Under the pieces are notes generated by a model. The model saw only the letters and a list, made by a program, of their open reading frames with translations, ran no database searches and was not told where the DNA came from. From Mytilinidion resinicola (taxonomy: Eukaryota > Ascomycota > Dothideomycetes > Mytilinidiales > Mytilinidiaceae), in assembly GCF_010093595.1 (NCBI RefSeq), contig NW_022985441.1, positions 27,499 through 91,498 on the forward strand: a stretch of DNA of 64,000 nt. The letters run 5' to 3'. The stretch's first letter is position 1. Each line of letters starts with the position of its first letter. Shown here one piece after another: positions 1 through 12,999 of the stretch. A program made the position numbers and the translations under genes.

Positions 1-500
1 TACTGCTAATAAATACTAGCAGAAGTACTACTGCGGTTAATTCTTATATATTATATTATCTACTTCCTTAGGGCCTATTCTAGTACTTTTTCTATAAGCA
101 GCACTGCTATATATATTAGCCTGCGAGTATAAACACCTTAAATAATTATATTTTCTAAGTGCTGCACCGGCTACTAACTTTTATAAATAGTATATTAAAT
201 TGGCTATTTTTTTTATATAAGGCTATATTTAAAGGCAAAGTTATAAAGGCTGTAGGCCTAAAACAATAGATTATATTAAGTATAAGAAGAATTTATTAAA
301 AATCTAAACTATAAATACACGCTGCCTATATACCTTATTATTAAAAAAGTAATATAACCGTTCTATCCTCTTCTATACAGTATTGCCGTGCTATATTATC
401 GTGCTGTATTATTATACTTATATTATAATATCGTGCTATATTGCTGTGCCGTAATATAAAAAAGGCTTTATAGAAGGCTATATAAAACGGAAAGAATATA
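1..500. other. AT-rich repeat-derived DNA, no gene seen
   Basis: This stretch is strongly AT/TpA-rich with stops in every frame, like the RIP-mutated DNA that follows. I could not assign it to an element family. A short open frame on the minus strand (341-544) is a product of base composition and has no recognisable motif. It lies just outside the left copy of the 406-bp repeat, so it may be the older sequence into which that element inserted. Confidence 0.5.
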
Positions 501-906
501 TAGCTAATTAAGCAGCTATTTAAGTAGTTAAGTTGTAAAAACATATATTAGTATACGGTTTAATAAATCGGACAGGGTGGGGCAGCCTAGCCAATTCCTA
601 GAAATAGAAATTTAATCTTAGAATAGGTCCTGGTAACGGCTTATAAACTAGGACGGATAACGTAAATAAAAAGGATAAATTAAGGCGTTATAAATTAGAT
701 AGAGTGGAACAGCCTAGCTAGTTTTAGTATAGAATTTAGGTTTTTAGAATAGAACTAATTCTATACTAAGTTTATAAAACTAGCAGGCTATATAAGTTAG
801 ATAGGCTATATAAATTAGTACTGCGTTAGTTTAAATTAATATAAGGGATAAGCTAAGCCTTATAAGGTAGTTAATAAAAAGAAGTCTAGGGCGTAGCCTA
901 TAATAA
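501..906 (-). repeat. 406-bp direct repeat, left copy (probable LTR)
   Basis: This segment is closely matched by 26,108-26,513, with the same length and scattered C/T or G/A differences typical of RIP. Homology ends sharply after the shared sequence CCTATAATA in both copies. The nearest coding relic is a minus-strand Ty3/gypsy pol whose 3' end lies close by once the inserted piggyBac relic is discounted. That suggests this copy is its 3' LTR and the distant copy its 5' LTR, with about 25 kb of nested insertions between. Canonical TG...CA ends are not intact and I could not confirm a target duplication. Confidence 0.6.
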
Positions 907-969
907 TACCCCTTTTCTCCTAGTAAAAATTTTTAGATAATATAGTAGAATCGGACAGCTATTCCTTAA

Positions 970-3156
970 CCCGTTAATTAAGGCGTAACGCTCGGGCCAC
1001 TTTTTATAACTAATTAGATGCACCGCATCGGCCCCTAAGTATAAAAGCTATAGAAAGATAAAAAGACTTAAATTCGTGATTTCTATATATATATCTGCTT
1101 ATAGAGCTAGGTAATAGTATTAAGCCGGGCTATATACTTACTCCAGCACGTGCCCTTTCTATAGAACGGAATATTGCATATAGAATAGCCCTAATTCGTT
1201 TTTAGCGGCCTTTTACGGCGTTTCTACCCCCTACTATCCTTTTACTTCTTCTATATTATATTAATAGATAGCTTAGTAAGAGCTTTTTAAGCGCTAAAAT
1301 AAGGCTTTAAAGTTGCGCGGTGCTTAGCTAAGCAGCCGGCGTAGGTGGGTTGTTTTATAAATATTTTAATATACTAATACTTATTAACCGGTCTCTAAAT
1401 AAAATCTATAGGCCCCTTCGCTTTCTATATAGAATTTTGCTAGCGATAGCGAATAGATATATATAGGAGCTTATTTTATAGGTCTTAATAGAATTATAGA
1501 TAAGTATTTTAGCGTAATACGCGCTTGCCTAAGCCCGGCTCGGGCCTGTATAATAAGAGTATATAGCTATTACCTATAACTATATCTAATAGGAAACTTT
1601 ATAGTAGCTTCTATATCTTTCTATAAATATAATTTATATTATAATAGCTGCGTATCTAGTCTACCACGTCTATGCCGTATATCTAGAGGTTATACTTATT
1701 AATTATTACTAGAATATTAAGCTACGCCTGCGCCTTTTTACTAAATATTTTTACCGTTTAATAATATCCTATAGCTGTTTTTATAGGTTATTTCCGTAGC
1801 TTAGTAATATAATCCTTCCTATTATATATAGTAAACAGGAACAAGACTATTATTATATCTTTCTAGGCGAATTCTATTACCTTATAACTCTTTAACAATT
1901 CGCTATATAGCGTGCCCTACGGAATTTGCCTATTATAGCTTAACTTAAGGTCTATAAGCGATAGAGAAAAGCTCTCCACAGGCTTAATCTTCTTCCTCTT
2001 TATCTAGCGTTGTAAAGCGCTAGATTATTCCTTAATAGTAATAATATTTATTTTAATTCCTTCTATTTCTTCTCTCTTTATTTTAGTTATACGCACAGTA
2101 CTAGCTACTCCTATTCTAAGCTTACGGAGCCTCTTAAATAGCTTTATATTAGAAAAAAAATTATCTAGCTAAACTATATACTTATAAGGTGGATAAAGGG
2201 GTTAATTTATAATAAAATTACGTTGTATTAAAAGATTAAGCATAACGGCTTATATTTTAGTAAAGCCTTCTATAAGAAATAATTTATTAAGGTTAATAGG
2301 GCCTTTTTTATCTCCCTTAGCATGCTATAGCTAATCGAGAACATAGCCTTAATTCGCAAGAACCTATATTTTAAACCCCTCCGGCGTTAGTTTAGATAAA
2401 ATATTAATAATTTCGCTAGCCCGTCCTATAAACCTTTATATTGTTTTATTAATAGTAAAGTAAGGGCCTAGGGTCTAGTATATACGGCTGCGTACTTATA
2501 GATATTTAAAGAGCTTATCTATACGCTTAAATATTAAATAGAATTTATTCTAGGGTATAGAAGAGCACTAAAAGTACTAATTAATCTGCTTAAACCGGGT
2601 CTTTAAAATATAGTCTTTTACTATATAGCTAGCACTATATAATCTAGAGCCCTAATAGTTCTTAACGCACTTTTCTATAGTAACTCCTATATAAATAAGT
2701 ATTCTAAAATAGGTATAGAGCTTATGCCTTATAGTTGGCTTTTATAGCCGTAGCAGGTGCATATTAGTGGGCCGGTGCTGTTCTGTATACTTATTTATCT
2801 ACTATACTATCTTTTCTATTATTTTATTAGTAAAAAATAGCTTAAAAATAGCTATAGAATTATACCGATTAAGACTAGAGGGTATAGAGGCTCTCTCTAG
2901 AGCATACTAACTATTAATACGGAGCGGAGAGAACTTAGGCAGCAGCGCCGGCTTTAGGGGGGGTGTTTTCGCTTATTTTATACGAGAATCCTTCTATTTA
3001 ACATAGTTAATATTATTTAATATTCTAGGCATAATTGGGTATTAATTGCTGTCTTTTTAGGTAGGTTCTAGTTAATTATTATACCTAATAATGTTTATTT
3101 ATATATCTAAGAATAATATTCGCTTAGTATTAGCCCGAGTGTTGCGCCTCGACGGG
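970..3156 (-). mobile_element. RIP-mutated piggyBac-type DNA transposon relic
   Basis: The element is flanked on both sides by TTAA (966-969 and 3157-3160), the target duplication of piggyBac elements. Its ends are inverted repeats starting CCCGT and ending in a G/C-rich block (GGCGTAACGCTCGGGC on the left; GGCGCAACACTCGGGC on the reverse complement of the right), with 4 extra bases in the left copy. On the minus strand around 2,230-2,400 a broken frame reads like the fungal piggyBac transposase segment with a GYVLDW-type motif followed by GDKKGP. Tryptophan codons there have become stops. The element is dead, about 2.2 kb long, and seems to sit near the 3' end of the minus-strand gypsy element. 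Confidence 0.65.
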
Positions 3157-3160
3157 TTAA

Positions 3161-6100
3161 GGGATAGGCTAATATTTATGCTTATATTTCTTAATAGAAG
3201 TTTTCGGGTAGTATTCTATCTAGTAATTAAGCGTTTTTTATAAACTTTTCCTAATAATTAAAAGCCTCTGTATTCTCTATATTAACTGCATCTATATTAT
3301 AAGGTAAGGCGAACCCTTTTTACTTAACTTTATATATTTTAGACTTACCCCGTCCTATTTTCTAATAGTATTCTTAGATAATATCCTTAATTTTATACTC
3401 TATTTTACCTTTAATTTTAATAGAAGAAGGTTGTAAATTATTTATTTCTTAGCTAGAAAGGGGGTTTTAAGCCGCAAGGCGGAGTTGGTTAATATAAAAT
3501 ATAGGTTCTATTCCGGGAGGTATATTAAGGTATATAGTATATAAGCCTACAACCTTTATAATAGTATACTTAATATTTATCTAGTTAAACTTTTTAGATA
3601 GTCTACTAAGTAATTAATACTTGCTAAGCTTAAGCTATACCTTATTACCGACCTGTAGTTATAGAGCGGGTATATAAGTTTTATTAGCTTACTTTTTTTA
3701 TTTTTACTAGGCTGCAGCTATTACTGCTTAAGTAAGCTTAATTCCTTTTTTTAGTATATAAGCCAGGTTTTATCCTAATTACGCAGGTAGTAAGGGGACT
3801 TTAGGTAGTTCTAAATTAAGTTCCAGAACTTTAAGGTTGTATCTATAGCTTAGGAAAAGGGGGCTTATTCTAGTTAATAATATATTGCGCCTGTTAATAG
3901 CTAGTTCGGTAATAAGGTAAATATTAGCCTAGTTATCTTAGTTCTAATTGCAAAATATTCGGATAACTTATTTAATAGTGCTATTTATTCTCTCTATTAC
4001 TCTATTTATTTAAGAATAGTAGCTAGTTAAAAGTTTTTTTATTATATTTAGGGTCTTATAGAAGGCTTTCTAAAGGCGGCTAATAAATTAAAGTTTTTAG
4101 TTAGAAGTAATAAATCTAGTAAACCTATATTAAGAGAAGAAGAAATAAATAAAGGCCTATACTATAGTTTTTATTTCTATATTAGGGAGAGGAACTAGGA
4201 TAACTTCTTTTATTAGTTAATAAGTAATAACTATAAAAAATATATAACTAAGGCTTTTAGGTAATTTTATAATAAAATTAACTAAAATTTCTTTCTAGAG
4301 GCAATCTGGTATAGGTAGGGGCTTTAGAAGTCCTTATTTCCTATTTCTTTAGGGTTTAGTACGTTTGCAGAAGTTGCAATTCCTTCTATAAGTTTAAATT
4401 AATACTAATATTCCTAGCTAAAAGAAGTTTCTACTAAGTATTCTATAGAGAAAGTTTTTACCTAGATAGGCTATAAGTATAGAGGTATACGCTTCTGCTA
4501 TTAGTTCTATATAGAGAGGTTTATAGTCTAGTACCTATTTCCTTTCTTTAAAGGTAATAATATTATTCTTATAGTTTTTTTATTTGCCGGGTAGTAGGCT
4601 ATATTTAGATATAGACACTTTCTACTTACTTATAAAAGGGAACTTCCTTTTTCCTAGGTATATAGCTGTTATATTCTAATAATATTTCTTATTATTAAGC
4701 AAGGCTTCTTTCTATAGGGCTATAAGGTCGGGCGTGTATTATTCTTAGTTTATATAGCTATTATATAATTCTAAAGTAGAATCTAGAGTAGGATTAACCT
4801 CTAAGGTAGGCTGCTTTATAGATTTACTAGTAAGTATCTTAAGCTTACCCCCCTTTTCTATTACTATTTCTTTTTAAGTTTATTTATAATATAAAAACTA
4901 GGTTATAGTAGTAATATATATAGGTAGAGGTATTACAGGAAGTAATTAAAATATTTTTAATTTTAGCCGGTTATCTATATTATCTACAAGTATATCTTAT
5001 TTTTATTAAAAAAGTGCGTCGGTACGTAGGTTGTTCTTACTAGCCCTAAATTAGAATATAAAGTTGTACTAGCTAAGGATAATAGACTATTTAATATACT
5101 GTTTAGAAAGCTTTTTCTATATTATAAAGTACTTAAGGTTCTTATAGTCTATAATAATAGTAAAGTTTTTAATAAACTAAAGCACTGCGTTTTATTATTT
5201 AAGGGCTTATATAACTGTAAGTAGTTCCTTATTATAAATATTATAATTAGACTTTGCTGGAGAGTTTTTATATAAAAAGTAAGTATAAGGGCGTAGTATA
5301 CCGTTATTATTAAATTAAGAGAAAACGGCACCTGTGCTGTACCTAGATAAGTTGGCCTTAATAAGTGTTTTACAGTTTAGGTTAAAGTTAGCTAATATAG
5401 GTTTTTATATAAATAAGTTTTTTAATATATTAAAAGCTTACTATTTTTTATAGTTCTAATAGAAGCTAGTATCTTTCCTTATAAGATATATAAGGGGTGC
5501 AATAATATTAGAGTACTTATTAATAAATTATTAGTAGAAGTTAGAAAATTCTAAAAAGCTTTTTATACCTTTAACAGTCTTTAGAGCTTTCTATTCCTTA
5601 ATAGCTTGTACTTTCTTAGGGTCTATACTAATGCCCTTTCTAGCCTTAATAATATAACTAAGGTACTTTATTTATTTAACTTTAAATTTGTATTTATTAA
5701 TATCTAGTTAAAGGCCTCTAGCCTTTAGCTTATTAAGAACCTTCTATATATAGGCTTAATACTTAGCTTAAAAGCTATCTATATATATAAAAATATTATT
5801 AATATATATAGATATAAAGTTATCTAGATATTTATAGATCTGCTAGTTAATATACTATTAGAATATATTTAGTGCGTTTGCTAGTCTAAACAGTATTACT
5901 AGTTATTTATATAACCCGTACCGTGTTTAAAATACTATCTTCTTTTTATCCCCTTCTTTTACTTAGACCTTATAAAAGGCAGCAGAAACGTTAAGCTTTA
6001 TAAACTATTTTACTTTACTAATATAAGCTAACGTTTTTTATATTAGGGGTAATAAATACCTATTTTTTAAAGTAATATAGTTAAGGGCTTAGTAATTAAT

Positions 6101-7900
6101 ATAGAACTGTAGTCCTCTACCGGGCTTTTTTATAAACAGCACTAGTGCACCTACTATAGAGTAACTAACTTAAATAAATCCTTTATTAAGGAGTTTAGTA
6201 AGTGTCTTCTAAAAAACTAAGAGTTTACTATAGAATATACTGTAGAGCGGGCCTAATAGTAATAGTTTTTCTTTACCCTTAGCTATAAGGTTAAGGTTAA
6301 TTATATAGTTAATTCCCAGGCTATAGAAAGGGGGTAGTTATTTAGCTTTAGTAGGGCTAAATAGCTTTACTTTATAGCTTAACTATTGCGGAAGAACTAT
6401 TTAGACCTTGCTATTATCTATTTTTTTCTTAGGCTGTAAGGCCTTTTTAATATCTGCTATTATAGCGGTAAATACTTATATAGCTTTACTTCTCTTTTAG
6501 TAATAGTATATAAATAAGGTGGCTCTAATTTATATATAATTATATTTCTTTATATTTCTTCCTTCTATACTTCTTACTCTTATTCCTAATAAGTATATAA
6601 ATAAGGTCTTCTTCGCGGGTGCTATATATATATTATATTGGTTTATCTATAGTCTTCTAAAAATATAATTATAGCCTAATATATTTTTAGTAAGATAGAA
6701 TACGGCTTATTATTAGTGTCTGTTAATATTAATATTAGTGCGTATAAACTGCGTTACTAATATTAGCTTACTTTTTATTCCTATAAGGGAATAGGGCTTA
6801 ATTTTAATGCGTGTAAGGTTAAAAGAGTTAGCTATATTATAGCTTATTAACCTATAGGTAAGACAACCGGAATTAATTATAGATAATATAAAAGACGTTT
6901 TATTAATAAGTATATCTATAGTTATAGGTCTTATAATAGGTGCTACTTTTTTAAAGCTTAGTAATAGTTTATTCTCTTCCTTAGTATACTACTAATCACA
7001 ACTTTATTTAGTAGTTACTTTTTTCCCTAGTTATCTAGGCTAATAAAGTCCTCTGGAGCTAATAGTATAGCTGCCGTTGTAGTAGGATAAATAGAATATT
7101 CCTAATTGCAATTATATTATATATAACCTGTAGCTCCGTAATAAATATAGAAATAATTAGTATAATATTATTAAAGTTCGGCAGGTGTTACCTAATAGGT
7201 ATAAAGGGTATTATTACTAGGCTTAGCTACTTTAGCTGCTATTAGAGTCCAGTTTATAGTATTAGTGTTAAATACTAGCTAAAAAGAAGTTATTTACGGT
7301 GTAATATATAAGTAGTTAGTTTAGCTTTTTTTTATCTTCCGGACCCGATAGATATTATTTTCTACCTAGATTAGTTATTACTTATATACTTTCTACTTAG
7401 TATAGCGTTTAATTTCTATAAAGCCTTTTTAAAGGTCCGGGTTAATAGCTAGGTTAAAAAAGGCTATTTTTAAACTTTATATCTATATATTTCCTTTAGC
7501 TTCTAATAAAAGCTTTTTAAACTTACTTAGAAAGCTTCTAAAAGGCTTTTTATACTGCTTTATTTAACTAAAAAACTATAATACTTTCTTTTTTACTGCA
7601 GGATTTTAGAAGGCGTTCTTTATCTTAATAAAAAATATATTCTTACTAATAGGTTAGTTTTTAGCCCTTATAGCAGTTAGCTAAAAAAGTATATACTAGG
7701 CAGCTATACTTTCTAGTTAGCTAAATATATAGCTAATATAGTTAGTATTGCTTTCTAAAGCTATTATATTAACTTATAGCTTATTCTAGAGCTTAGTTTT
7801 AAATATATTATATTTAGTAGGTTTAAAGTAGTTATATAACTATATATTAGCACCGTAAGCCCGATAAGCAGCCTATATAAGGCGGTGCTATAAACCTGCT
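3161..7900 (-). mobile_element. RIP-mutated Ty3/gypsy retrotransposon pol relic
   Basis: Reading the minus strand from about 7.9 kb downward gives the order of a Ty3/gypsy polyprotein. Reverse transcriptase lies at about 6,300-5,600; its catalytic motif appears as YINN (near 5,775-5,810) where YIDD is expected, a G-to-A change at both Asp codons. RNase H is near 5,330-5,140, with a NYNIYNKELL stretch where family members have acidic residues. Integrase-like sequence continues to about 3.4 kb. Stops replace many Trp and Gln codons. The short open frame at 5149-5331 is a shadow of the mutated RNase H. Probable LTRs are the 406-bp repeats. Boundaries are approximate. Confidence 0.65.
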
Positions 7901-8218
7901 CCTATATTATAGTAAGCAGAGCAGATACTTAAGGCATAATAGAGCTAGTAATAGCGTTATAGCCGTTCGAAGGCCTTTAACTGGACGATAATAATAATAA
8001 ACCGTATTACTAGAATAGAGGAACAACTATTAAAATAGGTATAAAAACTATCCGATATATATCTACTTATATAGGAAGCAAGCCGAATATAAAGCTAATA
8101 CCTAGGCGTATAATAGGACACTTCTAGAGTAGTAATATAGAGTTTTTACCCTCCTTTCTATTAAAGCTCTTATTAACTAATAGTATCTATAGTGCCTATA
8201 GTATTACTAGAGTTATTA

Positions 8219-8330
8219 GCGGTTAATTAGAGGACCTTAAACAGCGTAGTACTTATAGCCTTTGCCTAGAGGACAGTATTTTTATAGCGGTTAAGTAAAG
8301 GACCTTAAATAGCGTAGTACTTACAGCTAT
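8219..8330. repeat. 68-bp partial tandem duplication inside LINE relic
   Basis: The segment beginning GCGGTTAA at 8219 recurs 68 bases later with a few transitions. Both copies contain the shared core AGCGTAGTACTTA. It is a local duplication that predates at least some of the RIP mutations. Confidence 0.45.
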
Positions 8331-11101
8331 TAACAACGTAATACCTATAGGCGCCTATTAGTATGCAAGGAAGCCTAAAGCTCTTAAAGGGAGATAGTTA
8401 CAGCTAGTATAGTAGAGGTAATAGAGCCGTCCGCCGGACAGGCAAAGGGAGGAAGAATAACAGACCGGATAATTTCTAAGCAGATGCAATCCTAATAACG
8501 CGCTGTAAGGCAACAATGCCTAACCGACCTAGCTATAACACGCAGGGTAGATATAAGTACTAGGGCAGCAGCTGGATATACTTAAAAACGGGTATAGCAG
8601 GCAGATAGAAGAAGGAAAATAGATGCTCTATTTTAGTTAGTAGAAGGGAAATATTAAAGTATACTGCCTAGCTAGAGGTATATAAATAACAACTTCTATA
8701 AAACACGGTCGGCCTTATAAAAGGGAGACTCTATAAGGTATTATAAAGCAGCGTTAGCTATAAGGCGAGGTATATAATAGCAGCAACTATTAAAGGAAGG
8801 CGGCGTTCTATAGCCTCTATTTTAATACTATTTATATAGCCTAAGAAAACAGATACGTATATTAGTCTATAAATAGGCAAGAAGAAAAAAATAATATAGG
8901 CTTAAGAAGTAAACTAGTACAGGGGCGTAGAAAGAAAGCTTTGTCCACCTAAGTTCTTAAGGCCAGGTTAAAAGGTAAGCTTAGGCAAAAGTTTTCTAGC
9001 TAGGCTAGAAAGCGTATAAAAGGGGTTATACCCTTTTATTATAGTATAAACAGTATATAATATAATTTATACCCGTATAATTAAAGATATCCTTTTAGCG
9101 CTAATAGGAACAGCTCTAGATAAAGCCCCGGGTATTATAGGGATTACTAATAGGTTTCTTAAGAAGTGCGAAATATAGCTGGCGCCTATACTGGCTCGGT
9201 TTTTTATAAGGTGCCTATATAAAGGATACTATCCTTAGCCGTTTAAAAATTCTATTATAGTAGTGCTATATAAGCCCTAGAAAGCGTTCTATATAATAGC
9301 AAAGGCCTATAGGCCGATCGCTCTGCTAGAAATAATAGGTAAGCTATTTAAACGAATTATAGCTATACGGCTATCGAAAATTGCGGAAGAAAAGGATATA
9401 CTTCTACCTAGTTAGATAGGGGTATAACTAGGATATTTAATATAGATAGCACTTAAGCTTCTTACTAAATAAATCCACGCTGTATAAAGAGGAAACCTAT
9501 AGCTTATAGTATTACTTTTTAGCCTAGATATATTAGGGGCGTTTAACCGTATATTATATAAATATATAATATATAACCTATAAATTTAATAAGTACTAGA
9601 GTAGATAGTTAGGTTTATAAAGTCCTTTCTATAGAACTATACTATAAGGCTTACTATCGGAAACTTTATAGCGGAACCTATTATAGTTACTACAGGAATA
9701 CTGCAGGGCTTCTCCCTATTACTAATACTTTTCCTTTTTTTTGCTAGTATACTTCTACTAATACTATAGCACAGTAATACAACGGCCTATAGGTTTATTA
9801 ATAATATAAATATCCTTATATATAGCAACAGTATAGAAGAAAACTATAGCGCTATTAAACGGGCGCATAACTAGTATATAGAGTAGGTAAGAAAGTATAG
9901 AGCAGTTTTTGCGCTAGATAAATACCACCTAATATACTTTATAAAAGCCCGTAAGTCTATTAATATAAAAGCTATAGTTAATATATAGGGCTTTACTAAA
10001 GGCCCTATAATAGACCTAAAAATACTAGAAGTCTAGGTAGATTCTAAACTTAAATAGGGCCCGTATATTAATACTATAAAAAATAAAGCCACGGCCTAGA
10101 TAGGGGCCTTTATAAGGCTTATAGCGTTAACCTAGGGTATAAGCTTCCGGAAGGCATGTATAATATACTTAGCAGTTATTAGGCCTGCTATTATATATAG
10201 ATACATCTTCTAGTATACTATACTAGGTATAAAAAAGCAGATTAGTAAAATAAAAATTAAGCAGCTTAAAATAGCATAGAACTAGTGCCTTTATACTATT
10301 TTAGGGGCATATAAAATAATAAATATTAGGGTAATAAAGTATAAAATATTATGCCCTCTACTTTAGCTAAAGCTAGAAAAACTTATAGTAGCCTACGCCG
10401 ACTGTATATATAAGAGGCCAGCCTATAAGTATATTAAAACCTAATATAGCTGTATAAAAAAAACGGTCTGTGCTAAATATAGGCCGAAAGGAACACTATA
10501 GTACAGCCTAAGCAGGCGCAATAAACTTTATAAGCTTACGGCAAAGGTATTATAGCTAGCCGTATAATATAAAGGCGAATCGGAAAAATCCTATAGGCGT
10601 ATAAGGCGTAGTATAATCTAGGATAAATATAAAAAGAAGTAGAAGAAGGAATAGAAAGCCTACTATAAAGAACTACGCTAAAAACCTTTAATACTAGCAC
10701 TTAATACTAAATAGAGTAAATAATAAAAGGCGCTATATAAAGAACTTATAAAAGTGGAAAGTATAATTATTATAAACCTATAAATAGAGTATATAGGGCT
10801 TAATAGTTACCTCTACTATATAAAAGTGCCCGGCCACCTAACACCGGTATACCCTTACAGGTATAGCCTCTAATCCCTAAAATATATTATAATAAGTTGC
10901 GGAAAATATATTAAAGGTAAGGGCGAGCTGTTCTAAAAGGCTAAGATAAGGACGTATAAATAGCTCTATAGAAGCTAGAAAGAAAAAAAGGCTGTAGCCT
11001 AATAGCTTTTCTAAAGAATAGACCTCCTACTATACTTTTTAGTAGCTAGAAAAATAGTAAAGGCGGAGATATAGGTATTTTACCTTCTATAACTTTATAT
11101 A

Positions 11102-11239
11102 ACTATATATACTACGTATACTATATATACTATATATACTATATATACTATATATACTATATATACTATATATACTATATATACTACGTATACTATATAT
11201 ACTATATATACTATATATACTATATATACTATATATATA
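11102..11239. repeat. 9-bp minisatellite, unit ACTATATAT
   Basis: About 15 head-to-tail copies of a 9-base unit lie at the 3' end of the plus-strand LINE. Two units read ACTACGTAT instead of ACTATATAT. The difference is C-to-T on one strand and G-to-A at the adjacent base, so the original array may have been ACTACGTAT-based and later mutated. LINEs of fungi commonly end in simple repeats, which fits this position. Confidence 0.75.
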
Positions 11240-11399
11240 ACGCATACTACGCCGCCTATATTACGCATCTACCTAATAGCTATATCTACCTATATACTAT
11301 AGCCCTTATATATATTATAGCCTATATAGTACTACTCTTATATATATTATTTAATTTAAGGACTAACGCCTTAATAAAGAGCACGCGTGCGAAATAACA

Positions 11400-12900
11400 G
11401 CACGCGTGCCCTTATACTAATCCTAAACCAGCTTACTACTCCGGAATTAACTTAACCTACGCCTAGGAGAATAACTGCAAAACCCGGATAGATTTAGGAA
11501 AACGTATTATAATAGCTTATTCTATAGTAGACTTAATAAATCTACTATATATCCCTAATAGCTATATAATAATAAAAAAAGCGCTTAGCGCTATATACTG
11601 CAGAGGACGGGGTTTTTATCCGAACGCTGTATAGCAGTAAACGGTTTTTTTTTATAAACTAGCCTAGATAGAACAGCTATATAAACCCTAATAGGAGCTA
11701 CACCAGCGTAATAGAATTTAATAATAATAATATACTATTAAGCTACTTATCTAATTCCTATAGGCCATATATAGCAACCTAAATAAAAAACTTACGGCTC
11801 TAAGCAGGATATATTTATTAAAATAAGGAAAGCGGAGTTTTATATTATACTTCGCTAAATTTTAACACCTTGCGGCTAATATAGGTTTAAATAAAATTAG
11901 CCTAATAACTTAACTCCGGCATTCGCTCTCTAATAAACTCTATTAAGCTATAGTTAGCGTTGCTATCCCGGACAACTTAAATAGCTACGCTAACCTTATC
12001 TTAGCATATAATAATAATCTTTAATTCCTTCTAACTAACCGCTTTTCCTAATATTAAGCCCTAACTTAAAAGAACCTAGATATAATAGAAATTAACGCAT
12101 ATAATTATGCCCCGGTTAAATCTACTAAATAAAAAAAATGCCGCCGAAAGGGGCTCTGCTATAAGTACTATAAGTATAGCTATATCTCCTGTAACTGCTC
12201 TATACTACTGCTATAAGTCCGATTTTTTAGCCTAAATAGGCCTATAAGCCCTTATATATATATATAAGCTATAAGTTCTTCTTAATTTTTACCTGTCCGC
12301 TATTTATTTATATTTATAAACTTATCCTCTAGCTCTAATTATTTTAGAGGAAAATACTAGTCCCGCATAAAAAAGCTATTAAAAGCCTAGTCCTAGGCTT
12401 AAGTCGCCCTCTAGGACTATTTTAACCCCGGATTTCTATAAACCTATTTAAAGAACCTATAGCTAACTTCTAGAAATAATAGATTTTTACTCTATTCTTT
12501 CTATAGTAAAGTTCTATATAACTAAATACCCGAGCCCTAATTAATAGCGGAGCTATAGGTATTATTATTATTATTAGGTTCTATTAGGCCGATTTAGCTC
12601 CTATTAGGGTTTATACGGCAGTGCTATCTAGGTTTTATTTATAAGGGGAAACCGTTCGCTCTATAGTAGTTAGGTGAAAACTTTATTTTCTATAGTATAT
12701 AACGCCTTACGTTTCTTTTATTTCTGCGTGGCTATAGGGAACGCGTAGCAGCTCTATAAGTATTACTATAGAGTAAGCTATTTTAATATATTTTCTAGAA
12801 TCGATTTAGTGTCCGTAGGCCCTAGGTTCCAGGGTTATACAGTGTTAAGAAGGTTAGTAAGGTCCGGGGTCTGCGTTAGGGCGCGCGTGCCCTTACTATA
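11400..12900 (+). mobile_element. RIP-mutated gag-like relic with zinc knuckle
   Basis: A broken plus-strand frame holds a degenerate CCHC zinc knuckle at 12,157-12,198. The spacing is that of C-x2-C-x4-H-x4-C, but the second Cys and the His are both Tyr (TGT to TAT and CAT to TAT). This is expected of a retroelement gag or LINE ORF1 after RIP. I could not decide which retroelement type it belongs to. It could be the 5' part of an element interrupted by the minus-strand LINE that follows. Confidence 0.4.
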
Positions 12901-12999
12901 CGCGCGTGCCCTTTTTTCTTAAAAGCCGAGGTATTAAATTAAAGGATAATAGGAAATTAGAGGGGTTGCCCTGTTGCGGGCGTGCCTGTAGTTATATAA

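Larger units (their letters stand above)
8000..11240 (+). mobile_element. RIP-mutated LINE (non-LTR retrotransposon), plus strand
   Basis: From about 9,080 a broken plus-strand frame reads as a fungal LINE reverse transcriptase. It has an ALDKAPG block near 9,115, a KAYRPIALLE block near 9,300-9,330, an SLDI-type block near 9,525, and a YRFINN-type segment near 9,800 where the polymerase Asp pair is expected. A zinc-finger-like C-terminal segment after a VPGHLTP motif lies near 10,825. Stops are frequent. The 3' end runs into the ACTATATAT minisatellite. No clear endonuclease domain is seen upstream, so the element may be 5'-truncated or overrun by its neighbours. Confidence 0.6.

Noticed and set aside
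341..544. 67-codon open frame in the left AT-rich region
   Set aside because: Composition-driven; no motif and surrounded by stop-filled relic sequence.
5149..5331. 60-codon open frame on the minus strand
   Set aside because: It is a different frame of a mutated RNase H domain.
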